Under the pieces are notes generated by a model, which ran no database searches, was not told the DNA's origin, and was given only the letters and a program-made list of their open reading frames with translations. The translations under genes and the position numbers were made by a program. Of a DNA stretch of 64,000 nucleotides, positions 1 to 8,059 are shown in pieces (within the stretch, counting starts at the first letter, position 1; each line of letters starts with the position of its first letter). The DNA is from Arthrobacter sp. 18067 (GTDB lineage: Bacteria > Actinomycetota > Actinomycetes > Actinomycetales > Micrococcaceae): positions 62,001 through 126,000 of the forward strand of contig NZ_CACSJJ010000004.1 of NCBI RefSeq assembly GCF_902706295.1. Reading direction: 5' to 3'.

Positions 1-1457
1 GCGGCTACGCCATCACGGGAGATGTTGACCATGTCCTCGCGCGGCACAACCTTGATGCGTTCACGCTTGACCTCAACACCGTGGGAGGTGCCGGCCTCAG
101 TGGCTGCTGCGCCGAGGGCGAGTTCGTGGGCGTCAAGTGCCAGCCAACCTTCCCAGCTGGTGAACTTCACGCCGCGGGCGTCAAGGAGTTCCACCACTGC
201 ATCAGCTGCCGGAACCTCGGCCAACGGCAGGTTTTCGCGGTCTTCCAGGAGGTAGGTGACGGTTTCCAGGGCATCGCCCTTGGTGTGGCCGATGAGGCCA
301 ACCGGACCGCGCTTGATCCAGCCCGTTGCGTAGAGGCCCGGCACGTGCTGGCCTTCGGCATCCAGGACGCGACCGCCGTCGTTGGTGACGACGCCCTTCT
401 TGTGGTCGAACTCAACGTCCGGCAGGGCCGAACCGAAGTAGCCGATGGCGCGGTACACGGCCTGGACCGGGTAGTCGATGAACTCGCCGGTGCCGCGGGC
501 GTTGCCCGTGCCGTCCAGCTCGGTGCGCTCGAACTTGATGCCCGCAACCTTGCCCGGGGTTTCGGCGGAGTCCACGATCTCCACCGGGCTGTGCAGGAAG
601 TGCAGGTGCAGGCGGCGGGAAGCCTTGAGCTCGGAGAGGTCCTCGGGCTGTTCGGCGATCCAGTTGGTGAGCGTGCCAACCATGGTCTTGATCTGGTTGT
701 TCGTCTGGACCTGGCGGTCGGACTCTTCGTCGAATTCGAAGTCCTCGGCGTAGAGGATGATGTCAACGTCCTTGGAGTGCGAGAGTTCGCGGAGTTCCAG
801 CGGGGTGAACTTCACCTGTGCGGGGCCGCGGCGACCGAAAACATGCACGTCCGTGACCGGTGAGCTCTTGAGGCCGGCGTAAACGTTGTCCGGGATTTCG
901 GTGACCAGCAGGTCATCGGCGTGCTTGGAGAGGACGCGGGCCACGTCCAGTGCCACGTTGCCGTTGCCGAGGACCGCGATCTCGGTGGCCTCGAGCGGCC
1001 ATTCACGGGAGACGTCCGGGTGGCCGTCAAACCAGGAGACGAAGTCGGCGCCGCCGAAGGAACCCTCGAGTTCGATGCCCGGGATGTTCAGGTCCGCGTC
1101 CTTGATGGCGCCGGTGGCGAAGATGATGGCGTCGTAGTGCTTGCGGAGGTCCTCGATGGAGATGTCCGTGCCGTAGTCCACGTTGCCGAAGAAGCGGATG
1201 TCGCCGCGGTCCAGCACCTTGTGCAGGGCGTTGACGATGCCCTTGATACGGGGGTGGTCCGGAGCAACGCCGTAACGGATGAGGCCGTACGGTGCCGGGT
1301 AGCGGTCAAAGAGGTCGATGCTGACGGTGAGTTCGCCGCTCTTGACGGCCTCGCTCTTTGTCAGGATGTCCGCTGCGTAGACGCCTGCCGGGCCGGAGCC
1401 GATGACGGCGACGCGAAGCGGACGGTCCGCAGAACCTACGGGGGTGCTAATTGACAC
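1..1457 (-). CDS. fprA: Ferredoxin/adrenodoxin-type NADP+ reductase, C-terminus cut by window edge
   Basis: Flavoprotein that would pass electrons between NADPH and ferredoxin. The reading frame begins at a GTG (1455-1457) preceded by AAGGA eight bases upstream, and runs off the left edge after about 485 codons. Near the N-terminus RVAVIGSGPAGVYAA is the FAD Rossmann glycine motif, followed by DRYPAPYGLIRYGVAPDHP, typical of the FprA/adrenodoxin reductase family. A second nucleotide fold appears as VLGNGNVALDVAR (NADP side), and ATGWIKRGPVGLIGHTK closes the FAD site. It lies 20 bp downstream of cysG on the same strand and probably shares its transcript. The likely job is to supply reduced ferredoxin to the siroheme-dependent sulfite reductase at 19.8-21.5 kb. 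That pairing is inferred; the family assignment is secure. Confidence 0.9.
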   Translation of the reverse strand, partial: MSISTPVGSADRPLRVAVIGSGPAGVYAADILTKSEAVKSGELTVSIDLFDRYPAPYGLIRYGVAPDHPRIKGIVNALHKVLDRGDIRFFGNVDYGTDISIEDLRKHYDAIIFATGAIKDADLNIPGIELEGSFGGADFVSWFDGHPDVSREWPLEATEIAVLGNGNVALDVARVLSKHADDLLVTEIPDNVYAGLKSSPVTDVHVFGRRGPAQVKFTPLELRELSHSKDVDIILYAEDFEFDEESDRQVQTNNQIKTMVGTLTNWIAEQPEDLSELKASRRLHLHFLHSPVEIVDSAETPGKVAGIKFERTELDGTGNARGTGEFIDYPVQAVYRAIGYFGSALPDVEFDHKKGVVTNDGGRVLDAEGQHVPGLYATGWIKRGPVGLIGHTKGDALETVTYLLEDRENLPLAEVPAADAVVELLDARGVKFTSWEGWLALDAHELALGAAATEAGTSHGVEVKRERIKVVPREDMVNISRDGVA

Positions 1458-1477
1458 GGCTGTGTTCCTTCTTCTTC

Positions 1478-2755
1478 TCAGTTACTGCGGACGCGGGGAC
1501 GATTGGGGGTAATAGTGCTGTAGTCAGCGGTCTTGAAATGCTGCGGTGCAAAGGGGCTGACCCGGACCACATCGCCGATCACAATGACCGCCGGGTTGGC
1601 CACGCCGACGGCTTCCGCCTGGTCCGCGATGGTACCCAGAGTGCCGATGGTGACGCGCTGGTCCGGCAAATACCCGTTCTCTACGATACCTACTGGTGTA
1701 TCCAACGGCAGACCCGAGCCTGTCAGTGCGGCCGCGGAATCACGCAATTGCGCCACTCCCATGAGCAACACCACAGTGTGATCGGGGCGTGCGGGGACCT
1801 CGGACAACTCTTCGTGTCCGGTCACCACGCTGAAGCCCTTGGCCAGGCCACGGTGCGTGACCGGAATACCGGCAGCGGCCGGAACCGAGATTGCGGACGT
1901 CACGCCGGACACCACTTCAACCTCGACGCCGTTCTGCCGGCAGAACTCTGCTTCCTCGCCGCCGCGGCCCAAGACATAGGGGTCGCCGCCTTTGAGGCGG
2001 ACCACACGGTTGCCCTTCAAAGCCTCGTCTACCAGGATGCGGTTGATCTCCAGCTGAGGAACCGGGTGGTGGCCGGGCGTCTTGCCGACTTCGATCACGC
2101 GGACATCCGGGGCAAGCTCCTTGAGCAGCTCCCTCGGGCCAAGACGGTCAGCAACCACGACGTCGGCCTGGCCCAGCAGGCGCCTGCCGCGGACTGTGAT
2201 GAGACCCGAGTCGCCAGGACCACCACCTACGAGGGCTACGGAGCCGGCCGGCGTCTTACCGGCGGCATCCGGCTTGCGGTGACGACGGAGCGGAAGGTCA
2301 CCTGTTTCCAGGGCAGTAGCTACGGCGTTCCGGAGGGCCATGGCACGGCGAGGGTCTCCCCCGGCGTTGATGGCGATCTTGACGTCATCCACCACCGCAA
2401 CAGCGGGTGTCCATGCGGCCGATGCTTCATGGTCCGAGGCATTGACGCACCAGATGCGCTGCGCTTCGGCGTCGGCCGCTACCTGGGTGTCCACAGCGGA
2501 CGTGCCGGTGGCTGTCTGAACGAACCAGACGCCGTCGAGGTCTGACGTTCGGTACTCGCGCTGCTCCCAGGTGAGGAGTCCGGATGTGGCGAGTCCGCAA
2601 AGTGTTTCGGTGGCAATGGGAGCGATCACGGTGACTTTCGCACCGGCGTCGAGCAGCCCCTTGGCGCGCCGCTCCGCGACGGGTCCGCCGCCCACAACCA
2701 GCACCGGGCGGCCGAGCAGCCGCAGCGCAGTGGGGTAAATGTCCTGTATTGCCAT
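1478..2755 (-). CDS. cysG: Siroheme synthase: precorrin-2 dehydrogenase plus uroporphyrinogen-III C-methyltransferase
   Basis: Makes sirohydrochlorin, the precursor of the siroheme cofactor of sulfite reductase. Residues 1 to about 115 form the NAD-dependent precorrin-2 dehydrogenase part ([20 protein letters not shown]). The linker to the methyltransferase is much shorter than in E. coli CysG, giving 425 residues against 457. The SAM-dependent methyltransferase starts near residue 160 with [17 protein letters not shown] and has [18 protein letters not shown] and [19 protein letters not shown]. The ATG at 2755 was chosen because the dehydrogenase domain starts right there and a -10 box TACAGT lies exactly 6 nt upstream, which predicts a leaderless mRNA; an in-frame GTG at 2833 would add 26 residues inside the operator. 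Iron insertion is probably done by the SirB-like protein at 21.7 kb. Confidence 0.93.
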   Translation of the reverse strand: MAIQDIYPTALRLLGRPVLVVGGGPVAERRAKGLLDAGAKVTVIAPIATETLCGLATSGLLTWEQREYRTSDLDGVWFVQTATGTSAVDTQVAADAEAQRIWCVNASDHEASAAWTPAVAVVDDVKIAINAGGDPRRAMALRNAVATALETGDLPLRRHRKPDAAGKTPAGSVALVGGGPGDSGLITVRGRRLLGQADVVVADRLGPRELLKELAPDVRVIEVGKTPGHHPVPQLEINRILVDEALKGNRVVRLKGGDPYVLGRGGEEAEFCRQNGVEVEVVSGVTSAISVPAAAGIPVTHRGLAKGFSVVTGHEELSEVPARPDHTVVLLMGVAQLRDSAAALTGSGLPLDTPVGIVENGYLPDQRVTIGTLGTIADQAEAVGVANPAVIVIGDVVRVSPFAPQHFKTADYSTITPNRPRVRSN

Positions 2756-2761
2756 GAAAAA

Positions 2762-2791
2762 ACTGTAGGGCGGCCCCGTAACATGCTTCAA
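2762..2791 (-). promoter_or_regulatory. Leaderless sigma-70-type promoter of cysG
   Basis: On the minus strand a -35 box TTGAAG (2786-2791) is followed by an 18-nt spacer and the -10 box TACAGT (2762-2767). Only six bases separate the -10 box from the cysG ATG, so transcription would start at or next to the A of the start codon. The same -10/ATG distance and the same 18-nt spacer occur at the sirA and sulfonate-transporter promoters. Confidence 0.6.
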
Positions 2792-2793
2792 AG

Positions 2794-2833
2794 GCTCGGA
2801 AACACCCGGTAACGCTGGGTAATCCAGCGTCAC
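2794..2833 (-). promoter_or_regulatory. Four-decamer operator upstream of cysG (sulfur regulon candidate)
   Basis: Four adjacent 10-bp elements lie 2 bp upstream of the -35 box. Read on the plus strand the conserved cores are GAAAC-n5-GTAAC-n5-GTAAT-n5-GTCAC. The same array, in the same register to the promoter, occurs at 21534-21573 (sirA) and 15568-15607 (transporter). A 7-bp inverted repeat, ACGCTGG/CCAGCGT (2812-2830), overlaps the outer elements. Placement at about -39 to -78 from the predicted start suits an activator. The regulator is unknown. Confidence 0.6.
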
Positions 2834-2845
2834 ATATCTCTGCGG

Positions 2846-3664
2846 TCAGCTGGGAGAAACCCTGTCTTTAAGCGTCAGGTAATGGGCCCGCTGCTCCTTG
2901 CCAAGATGCTCGATGGCGTAACGAAGCGCGGTGCGCGGCATGGTGGCTGCGTGTTGGTCGAGGAACGCCAGGAGCCGTTCGCGGCTGCTGCGCCCAGCGT
3001 CGCGCACCCAGCCGCCCACGGCCTTGTGGATCAGATCTTCCTGGTCTCCGAGCAGGATCTGGGCGATGGCGAACGTGTCATCCAATTCGCCCTCGCGGAT
3101 GAATGCCGACGTCGCCACAATGGCCGTCCGGCGCTCCCACATGTCCGCCGAGCGCGCCAGCTCATACAGCGGATCCCGGGGCTTATCCATAAGCCAGCCA
3201 CCCACCACCCGCCCCGCTCCCAGGTCCACCAAGTCCCAGTTGTTGATGCGGTCGTGCCGTCGCAGGTACAGCTCGTACAGGCTTTGGCGCCTCTCCTCGG
3301 TGGTCTTCTTTTTCTGCGCTTGGAGCGCCATGATCTTCACAGCACCAGCCCGCGCTTCGTGGATGTCTTCGTCCAGCAGCTTCTCGATCTCGTCCAGCGG
3401 CATGGCCGCGAACTCCTTGGCGAGCGTGAATACCTCGCCCATGCGCACGCCCATGAAGAAGTCACCCTCGGCGTAGTCGCCTTGGCCGGTCTTGAAGTAC
3501 CGCTGGTATTTGGCTTGCTCCACGTCGGACTGCCGTGTTTTCAGGCGCTCCAGGAACCCGACGGCGGTGGGCTGGGTTCCCGGCGCCAGCGCGGCGGGCT
3601 TTCCGGAATTTCCCGCCTTAGGCGCCTTCCCGGTTTTAGGTGTCTTTCCAACCTTGGGGGTCAT
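2846..3664 (-). CDS. DNA alkylation repair protein, AlkD-like
   Basis: Predicted monofunctional DNA glycosylase of the ALK/HEAT-repeat family, which removes cationic alkylated bases such as 3- and 7-methylpurines. The 272-residue product starts with a Lys/Pro-rich tail of about 30 residues built on short KxGK-like units, then an all-helical body. Features resembling AlkD are YQRYFKTGQGDYAEGDFFMG near the N-terminus of the domain, NNWDLVDLGAGRVVGGWL in the middle, and DLIHKAVGGWVRDAGR towards the end. The Trp and Asp residues there match the positions used for base recognition and catalysis in the family. It begins 15 bp after glutaminase and is probably its co-transcribed neighbour. The basic N-terminal extension is unusual and may aid DNA binding (inference). 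Confidence 0.85.
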   Translation of the reverse strand: MTPKVGKTPKTGKAPKAGNSGKPAALAPGTQPTAVGFLERLKTRQSDVEQAKYQRYFKTGQGDYAEGDFFMGVRMGEVFTLAKEFAAMPLDEIEKLLDEDIHEARAGAVKIMALQAQKKKTTEERRQSLYELYLRRHDRINNWDLVDLGAGRVVGGWLMDKPRDPLYELARSADMWERRTAIVATSAFIREGELDDTFAIAQILLGDQEDLIHKAVGGWVRDAGRSSRERLLAFLDQHAATMPRTALRYAIEHLGKEQRAHYLTLKDRVSPS

Positions 3665-3679
3665 CCCTCAATAATGCGC

Positions 3680-4591
3680 CTAAAAAACGGACCAGCCAGT
3701 ACGGGTAGTGAATTCGTCCAGCGCGGCCACGCCTGCCACGGAATTCCCGGAGCGCCCCAGGCCAGGGCTCCACACGCTGATGGAGCACTTATTGGGGACC
3801 ACCGCGACGATGCCGCCGCCGACGCCACTTTTGCCGGGAAGGCCCACTCTGTAGGCGAATTCACCCGCGGCGTCATACGTTCCACAGGTGAGCATTACGG
3901 CGTTGATCCTCTTGGTCTGCGCTGGAGACAACAGCAGGGTTCCTGCCGCTCCGAGGCCGTTGGACGCGAGGAACCGGGTTGCGAGCGCGAGGTCTTCACA
4001 GGTCATAGCCAAGGCGCATTGCTTCGCATACGAGTCCAGGACCTCATCCACGGGGTTCTCCAAGTTGCCACAGCTTGCCAGGAAGTGGGCCAACGACGCG
4101 TTGCGGTGCCCCTTGCCCATTTCGGATGACGCCACGCGTTGATCCGTGTCGACGCTTGTATTCCCCGTCTCCTGGCGCATCAGGTCCCGCACAGCGTGGG
4201 CGGCGTTGCCTGTCAGGCTGAGGAGCCTGTCCGTCACAACGATTGCCCCGGCGTTGATGAACGGGTTCCGCGGAATCCCGTCCTCGCTCTCCAATTGGAC
4301 CAGTGAGTTGAAGGGGTTGCCCGAGGGCTCCCGGAAGACGCGGTTCCAGATGCGGTCGCCGTCGGCGGCCAGCACCAAGGCGAGGGCGAAGACTTTGGAG
4401 ATGCTTTGAATGGAGAACTCCACGTGGGCGTCCCCGGCTGAGAACACTTCCCCGTCCCGTGTGACTACCGAGATTCCGAACTGGTGCGCGTCCACTGCCC
4501 CGAGCTGGGGAATGTAATCAGCCACGTTTCCCTGGCCGACATGTGGCTGCACGGCCCCGACGATGTCGTCGAGGAGATTCTGGATATCCAT
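3680..4591 (-). CDS. glsA: Glutaminase
   Basis: Hydrolyses L-glutamine to glutamate and ammonia in the cytoplasm. The 303 residues match the usual length of the serine-dependent glutaminase family, which is related to beta-lactamases. FSIQSISKVFALA carries the S-x-x-K catalytic pair, and the conserved stretches EPSGNPFNSLVQLE, NPFINAGAI, and the C-terminal GKSGVGGGI are present. The ATG at 4591 was chosen because AGGGA lies seven bases upstream and the homologous core starts just after it; 22 extra codons upstream would overlap the regulator gene. The start lies 4 bp after the stop of the PucR regulator, so the two are probably one transcript, linking glutamine use to the PucR signal. Confidence 0.93.
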   Translation of the reverse strand: MDIQNLLDDIVGAVQPHVGQGNVADYIPQLGAVDAHQFGISVVTRDGEVFSAGDAHVEFSIQSISKVFALALVLAADGDRIWNRVFREPSGNPFNSLVQLESEDGIPRNPFINAGAIVVTDRLLSLTGNAAHAVRDLMRQETGNTSVDTDQRVASSEMGKGHRNASLAHFLASCGNLENPVDEVLDSYAKQCALAMTCEDLALATRFLASNGLGAAGTLLLSPAQTKRINAVMLTCGTYDAAGEFAYRVGLPGKSGVGGGIVAVVPNKCSISVWSPGLGRSGNSVAGVAALDEFTTRTGWSVF

Positions 4592-4595
4592 ATTT

Positions 4596-6212
4596 CTATC
4601 CCTTGGTCCCTGCGTAGGTCCAGAGCCTGATCTGGAGGTGTGCCAGCAGGCGTTCATCCGCGGATTGCAGGTCCAGGCCAGCCACCTCGCAGGCGCGCCG
4701 GAGCCTGTAGTGAACGGTGTTGCGGTGGACGGCCAATTCCTCGGCGCACCTGTTCACGTCGCCAAAGAACTCCAGGTAGGTCAGGAGGGTCAGCGCGAAT
4801 TCCGGATAGCGGCTGCACAGCCGGGTGATTCCTGCATGACGCAGGGTGGTCCGCGATTCCATCAACTCCAGCAATTCCCTGGTCAGGACTGTTGTTTCCA
4901 CGTCGCTGTACGAGGCCACGCGAACGTCCGGTGTTGCTTCCATGACTTTGAGGACGCTGCGCACGTGATCAAGGGTGGCGTGCAGGGCGTCCAGGCGCGG
5001 AACGATGGGACCAACTGCTGCCTGCACCTGGAAATGAAGGTGGGTGGTGGCATCACGAACAATGGTGTTGACCAGGCGATTGATGGCTGGGAGGGATTTC
5101 AGCGGGTCCACATCGGGCAGGATGATGGCCGTTTCCATTCCCAAAGCCCCCACTACGGCGCCTGGTCGGTAGGCCGCCGCGTGGATTGACGCCACTTTGG
5201 AGAGCTCTCCCCTGCGAAGCTGAAGCCCCGCCGCACTCTGGCTGAGCCCGCCCGCCGAGATCAGTACCAAAGCCGCTGGCTTCGACGGGTCGATGCCAGC
5301 CGATTGGGCCTGCGAATGGACTTGTGCGGTGCCACTGAGCAGGCTGGACACCCGGTCCTCGCGCATCGATTGGGACTGCTCATTGCGGTGGCGTACCAAT
5401 TCGATGGCCGCATGCCGGGCTGCACCCACCATGATGCGGTCAGTGTTGGCCGCCAACGGTTCAGCCCCTTCCTGCAACCAGATGTATCCCATGACACGGC
5501 TGCCCGCGTGAATGCCGATTGCCACACGTTCACGAAGACCCGCGTCGAGGTTGGCTTCCACATGGACAGGCGCTTCAGTGGCCTGAAGATGCTTGTAGAC
5601 TCCTGATTCCTTCAGGAGTTTTTGGTACTTTTCAGGGCCCCGCCTCGCCAGGATGGACAGCCGGCGGAGCTCGTCAACGTCATTGGACGCCGGGGAGTAG
5701 GCCAGGACCCTGTTGCCCGGATCTTCTATCACCACGTGACCATTGGTCAGTGTGGCCGTGGTTTGGGCGATCCCGAACAGATCGCGGTGAACTGACGTGG
5801 GGGTTTCCCCAGGGACATCGTTCTCACGGACCCGGTCCAGCGCGATGCTCTCAAATTTATCCCAACGGAGTCCCGGGGCAACCGCCACCAGTCCAATGCC
5901 CGTTGGTCGGAGCAACTCGGCCGCGGCTTCCAACTCGCGTTCACTGCCCTTGACCGCAACTGCTGTGGGACGGCCCGCCATCATTCGACGGACCGCAGGG
6001 AGCGCCGCACGCCCGCGAACGCCGATCAACATGACGAGGGCCCCTGGGCGGACCTCGTCGTCGTCTTCAGCGTCAACAATGACAGTTTCACGAACGGTTC
6101 TGTTGTCCTCCGCCGGGGCCAGCAGCAACCGCGCGTTGCCGACACCCAGGTCTTCCAGGACATCGCTCAATAGGGTGACGACGCCGTCGTCGTCAATTTC
6201 CAGGGCTTTCAA
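4596..6212 (-). CDS. PucR-family transcriptional regulator
   Basis: A 538-residue cytoplasmic regulator. The N-terminal third ([19 protein letters not shown], then a [15 protein letters not shown] segment) resembles the PucR sensor part. A middle region of about residues 270-440 is GGDEF-like in layout. The C-terminal 60 residues hold the PucR helix-turn-helix, with [29 protein letters not shown] cut here into [19 protein letters not shown] and [16 protein letters not shown]. Members of this family often control purine, amino-acid or GABA catabolism from a neighbouring divergent promoter. Here it sits directly upstream of glutaminase and is divergent from an amino-acid permease/decarboxylase pair, which are its likely targets. 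The effector cannot be read from sequence. Confidence 0.88.
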   Translation of the reverse strand: MKALEIDDDGVVTLLSDVLEDLGVGNARLLLAPAEDNRTVRETVIVDAEDDDEVRPGALVMLIGVRGRAALPAVRRMMAGRPTAVAVKGSERELEAAAELLRPTGIGLVAVAPGLRWDKFESIALDRVRENDVPGETPTSVHRDLFGIAQTTATLTNGHVVIEDPGNRVLAYSPASNDVDELRRLSILARRGPEKYQKLLKESGVYKHLQATEAPVHVEANLDAGLRERVAIGIHAGSRVMGYIWLQEGAEPLAANTDRIMVGAARHAAIELVRHRNEQSQSMREDRVSSLLSGTAQVHSQAQSAGIDPSKPAALVLISAGGLSQSAAGLQLRRGELSKVASIHAAAYRPGAVVGALGMETAIILPDVDPLKSLPAINRLVNTIVRDATTHLHFQVQAAVGPIVPRLDALHATLDHVRSVLKVMEATPDVRVASYSDVETTVLTRELLELMESRTTLRHAGITRLCSRYPEFALTLLTYLEFFGDVNRCAEELAVHRNTVHYRLRRACEVAGLDLQSADERLLAHLQIRLWTYAGTKG

Positions 6213-6552
6213 CGAAGCTATCGCTTCCTCTCCACATCAGTTTCTTCAGCAGTACGCTTCCTCGCCATTGAGGGGCGCCGCCGGTACATGTACGCAAGCA
6301 CGCACAGCGAGAAACATTACCGGCCCTCCAGAACACCAGTGTTGTCCCGTCGGCACAAGAGTCGGGCCCCTAATTTGGTTCGCCAGCCAATTTGTTGGCG
6401 ACGGCAGCGACCTAGAGTTGGTAACTGTCCCAAACACCACAAAGACTGCCTGCAGCGCGGCCAATTTCAGGCGCAGCTGCCAGGCAGTCAGCCCCACGTT
6501 GTGGAGTATTGAGCCACCTGAGGTGGCAACGGAGTCAAAGGAGACCCCCGAA
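6213..6552. promoter_or_regulatory. Divergent intergenic control region between pucR and permease operon
   Basis: 340 bp with no credible gene. It separates the pucR-glsA-alkD unit (minus) from the permease-decarboxylase unit (plus). The inverted repeat TCGCCA-n10-TGGCGA (6380-6401) is a possible regulator site, with TAGAGT at 6413-6418 as a weak -10 candidate for the permease. AGGAG at 6539-6543, nine bases before GTG 6553, is the permease ribosome-binding site. Confidence 0.4.
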
Positions 6553-8031
6553 GTGATACCCACCCCTGCGTCCACACAAACCCTTCCCTCCCCCACAGAC
6601 CTGGCCGCCAGTCCGTCGTCGAACGCTTTCGCCCAAGAGGAAGCCGGCTACCGCAAGACCCTCAAGCCCCGACAGATCCAGATGATCGCCATCGGCGGTG
6701 CCATCGGTACCGGGCTGTTCATGGGCGCCGGAGGCCGCTTGAACGGATCCGGACCAGCGCTGGTCCTGGTCTATGCCGTTTGCGGATTCTTCGCATTCCT
6801 GATCCTCCGGGCACTGGGCGAGTTGGTGCTGTACCGTCCCACCTCCGGCTCGTTCGTTTCCTACGCCCGCGAGTTCTACGGCGAGAAAATGGCCTACACC
6901 GCCGGCTGGCTCTACTTCCTGAACTGGGCCATGACCTCCATTGTGGACGTCACCGCCGTTGCCCTCTACGTGAAGTTCTGGGGCCAGTATTGGGCACCCA
7001 TCAATGACGTCCCGCAGTGGGTAATCGCGTTGATCGCTTTGGTAGTGGTGCTCTCCCTGAACCTGGTGTCCGTGAAGATCTTTGGCGAGATGGAGTTCTG
7101 GTTTGCCATGATCAAGGTGGGCGCCCTGGTGACGTTCCTCGTGGTGGGAATCTGCTTCATTGTTTTCGGCGGACGGACGGACGTTGGCGTTCCGGGCTTC
7201 AACGTCATCGCTGAGAACGGTGGCATGTTCCCCATGGGCTCCGTGGCGCCACTCCTGGCCATCAGCGGCGTGGTGTTTGCCTACGCTGCGGTGGAACTCG
7301 TGGGCACCGCAGCCGGCGAAACGGCCGAACCCCACAAGGTGATGCCCAAGGCTGTGAACACCGTAGTGATCCGCATCGGAGTCTTCTACGTGGGCTCCGT
7401 CCTGCTGCTCTCGCTGTTGCTTCCCTTCACGTCCTACAAATCCGGCGAATCCCCGTTTGTCACCTTCTTCTCGCACCTCGGCGATCCGCAGGCCGGAGCC
7501 ATCTCCGCGTCGGTGATGAACTTCGTGGTTCTCACCGCCGCGCTCTCCAGCCTCAACGCCGGCCTCTATTCCACCGGCCGCATCCTCCGCTCCATGGCTG
7601 TCAACGGCTCCGCTCCGCAATTCACCGGACGGATCAGCGCGTCCGGAGTGCCCTACGGCGGCATCCTGCTGACAGCGGTCATCACCTTGGTGGGCGTTGG
7701 ATTGAACGCCGTTGTCCCCTCGCAGGTCTTTGAGATCGTGCTGGAAATCTCTGCCGTTGGCATCATCGGCGGCTGGGCCACCATCATGCTCTGCCACATC
7801 AAGCTCCAGCGGTGGGTTCGCAGCGGCAGGGTGGTCCGCCCGGCCTTCCGGCTATTCGGAGCGCCTTTTACCTCCTACCTCACGCTCGGGTTCCTGGCCT
7901 TTGTCCTGGTCACCATGGGGTTCTCGGAGACAGGCCGCTGGGTGCTGGCCTCGTTGCTGGTGCTGGCGCCGCTGCTGATAGCCGGCTGGTACGCGTATCG
8001 CGGCCGCATCCGCACTGCCCTGACGTCTTAG
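6553..8031 (+). CDS. Amino-acid permease, APC family (L-asparagine/GABA permease type)
   Basis: Proton-coupled amino-acid uptake through the cytoplasmic membrane. The 492-residue protein begins with a polar tail of about 40 residues, then [21 protein letters not shown], the classical first helix of the amino-acid permease group (quoted in part: [14 protein letters not shown]). About twelve hydrophobic segments follow, with [19 protein letters not shown] and [13 protein letters not shown] as the conserved consensus stretches. [18 protein letters not shown] resembles AnsP-type asparagine permeases, but the substrate cannot be fixed. GTG 6553 was chosen for its strong AGGAG; the same frame is open far upstream but has no ribosome-binding site there. 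The decarboxylase gene starts 28 bp downstream, so the permease may import its substrate. Confidence 0.88.
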   Translation: MIPTPASTQTLPSPTDLAASPSSNAFAQEEAGYRKTLKPRQIQMIAIGGAIGTGLFMGAGGRLNGSGPALVLVYAVCGFFAFLILRALGELVLYRPTSGSFVSYAREFYGEKMAYTAGWLYFLNWAMTSIVDVTAVALYVKFWGQYWAPINDVPQWVIALIALVVVLSLNLVSVKIFGEMEFWFAMIKVGALVTFLVVGICFIVFGGRTDVGVPGFNVIAENGGMFPMGSVAPLLAISGVVFAYAAVELVGTAAGETAEPHKVMPKAVNTVVIRIGVFYVGSVLLLSLLLPFTSYKSGESPFVTFFSHLGDPQAGAISASVMNFVVLTAALSSLNAGLYSTGRILRSMAVNGSAPQFTGRISASGVPYGGILLTAVITLVGVGLNAVVPSQVFEIVLEISAVGIIGGWATIMLCHIKLQRWVRSGRVVRPAFRLFGAPFTSYLTLGFLAFVLVTMGFSETGRWVLASLLVLAPLLIAGWYAYRGRIRTALTS

Positions 8032-8059
8032 ACCTATCTTCAGTTTGAAAGTGAAACAC

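Noticed and set aside
2882..4129. Long plus-strand open frame of 415 codons
   Set aside because: It is antisense to the AlkD-like and glutaminase genes, has no recognisable motif and an Arg/His-rich composition typical of a shadow frame in high-GC DNA.
6535..7797. Minus-strand open frame of 420 codons, rich in His, Gln and Asp
   Set aside because: Antisense to the permease, whose helices and consensus motifs are on the plus strand.
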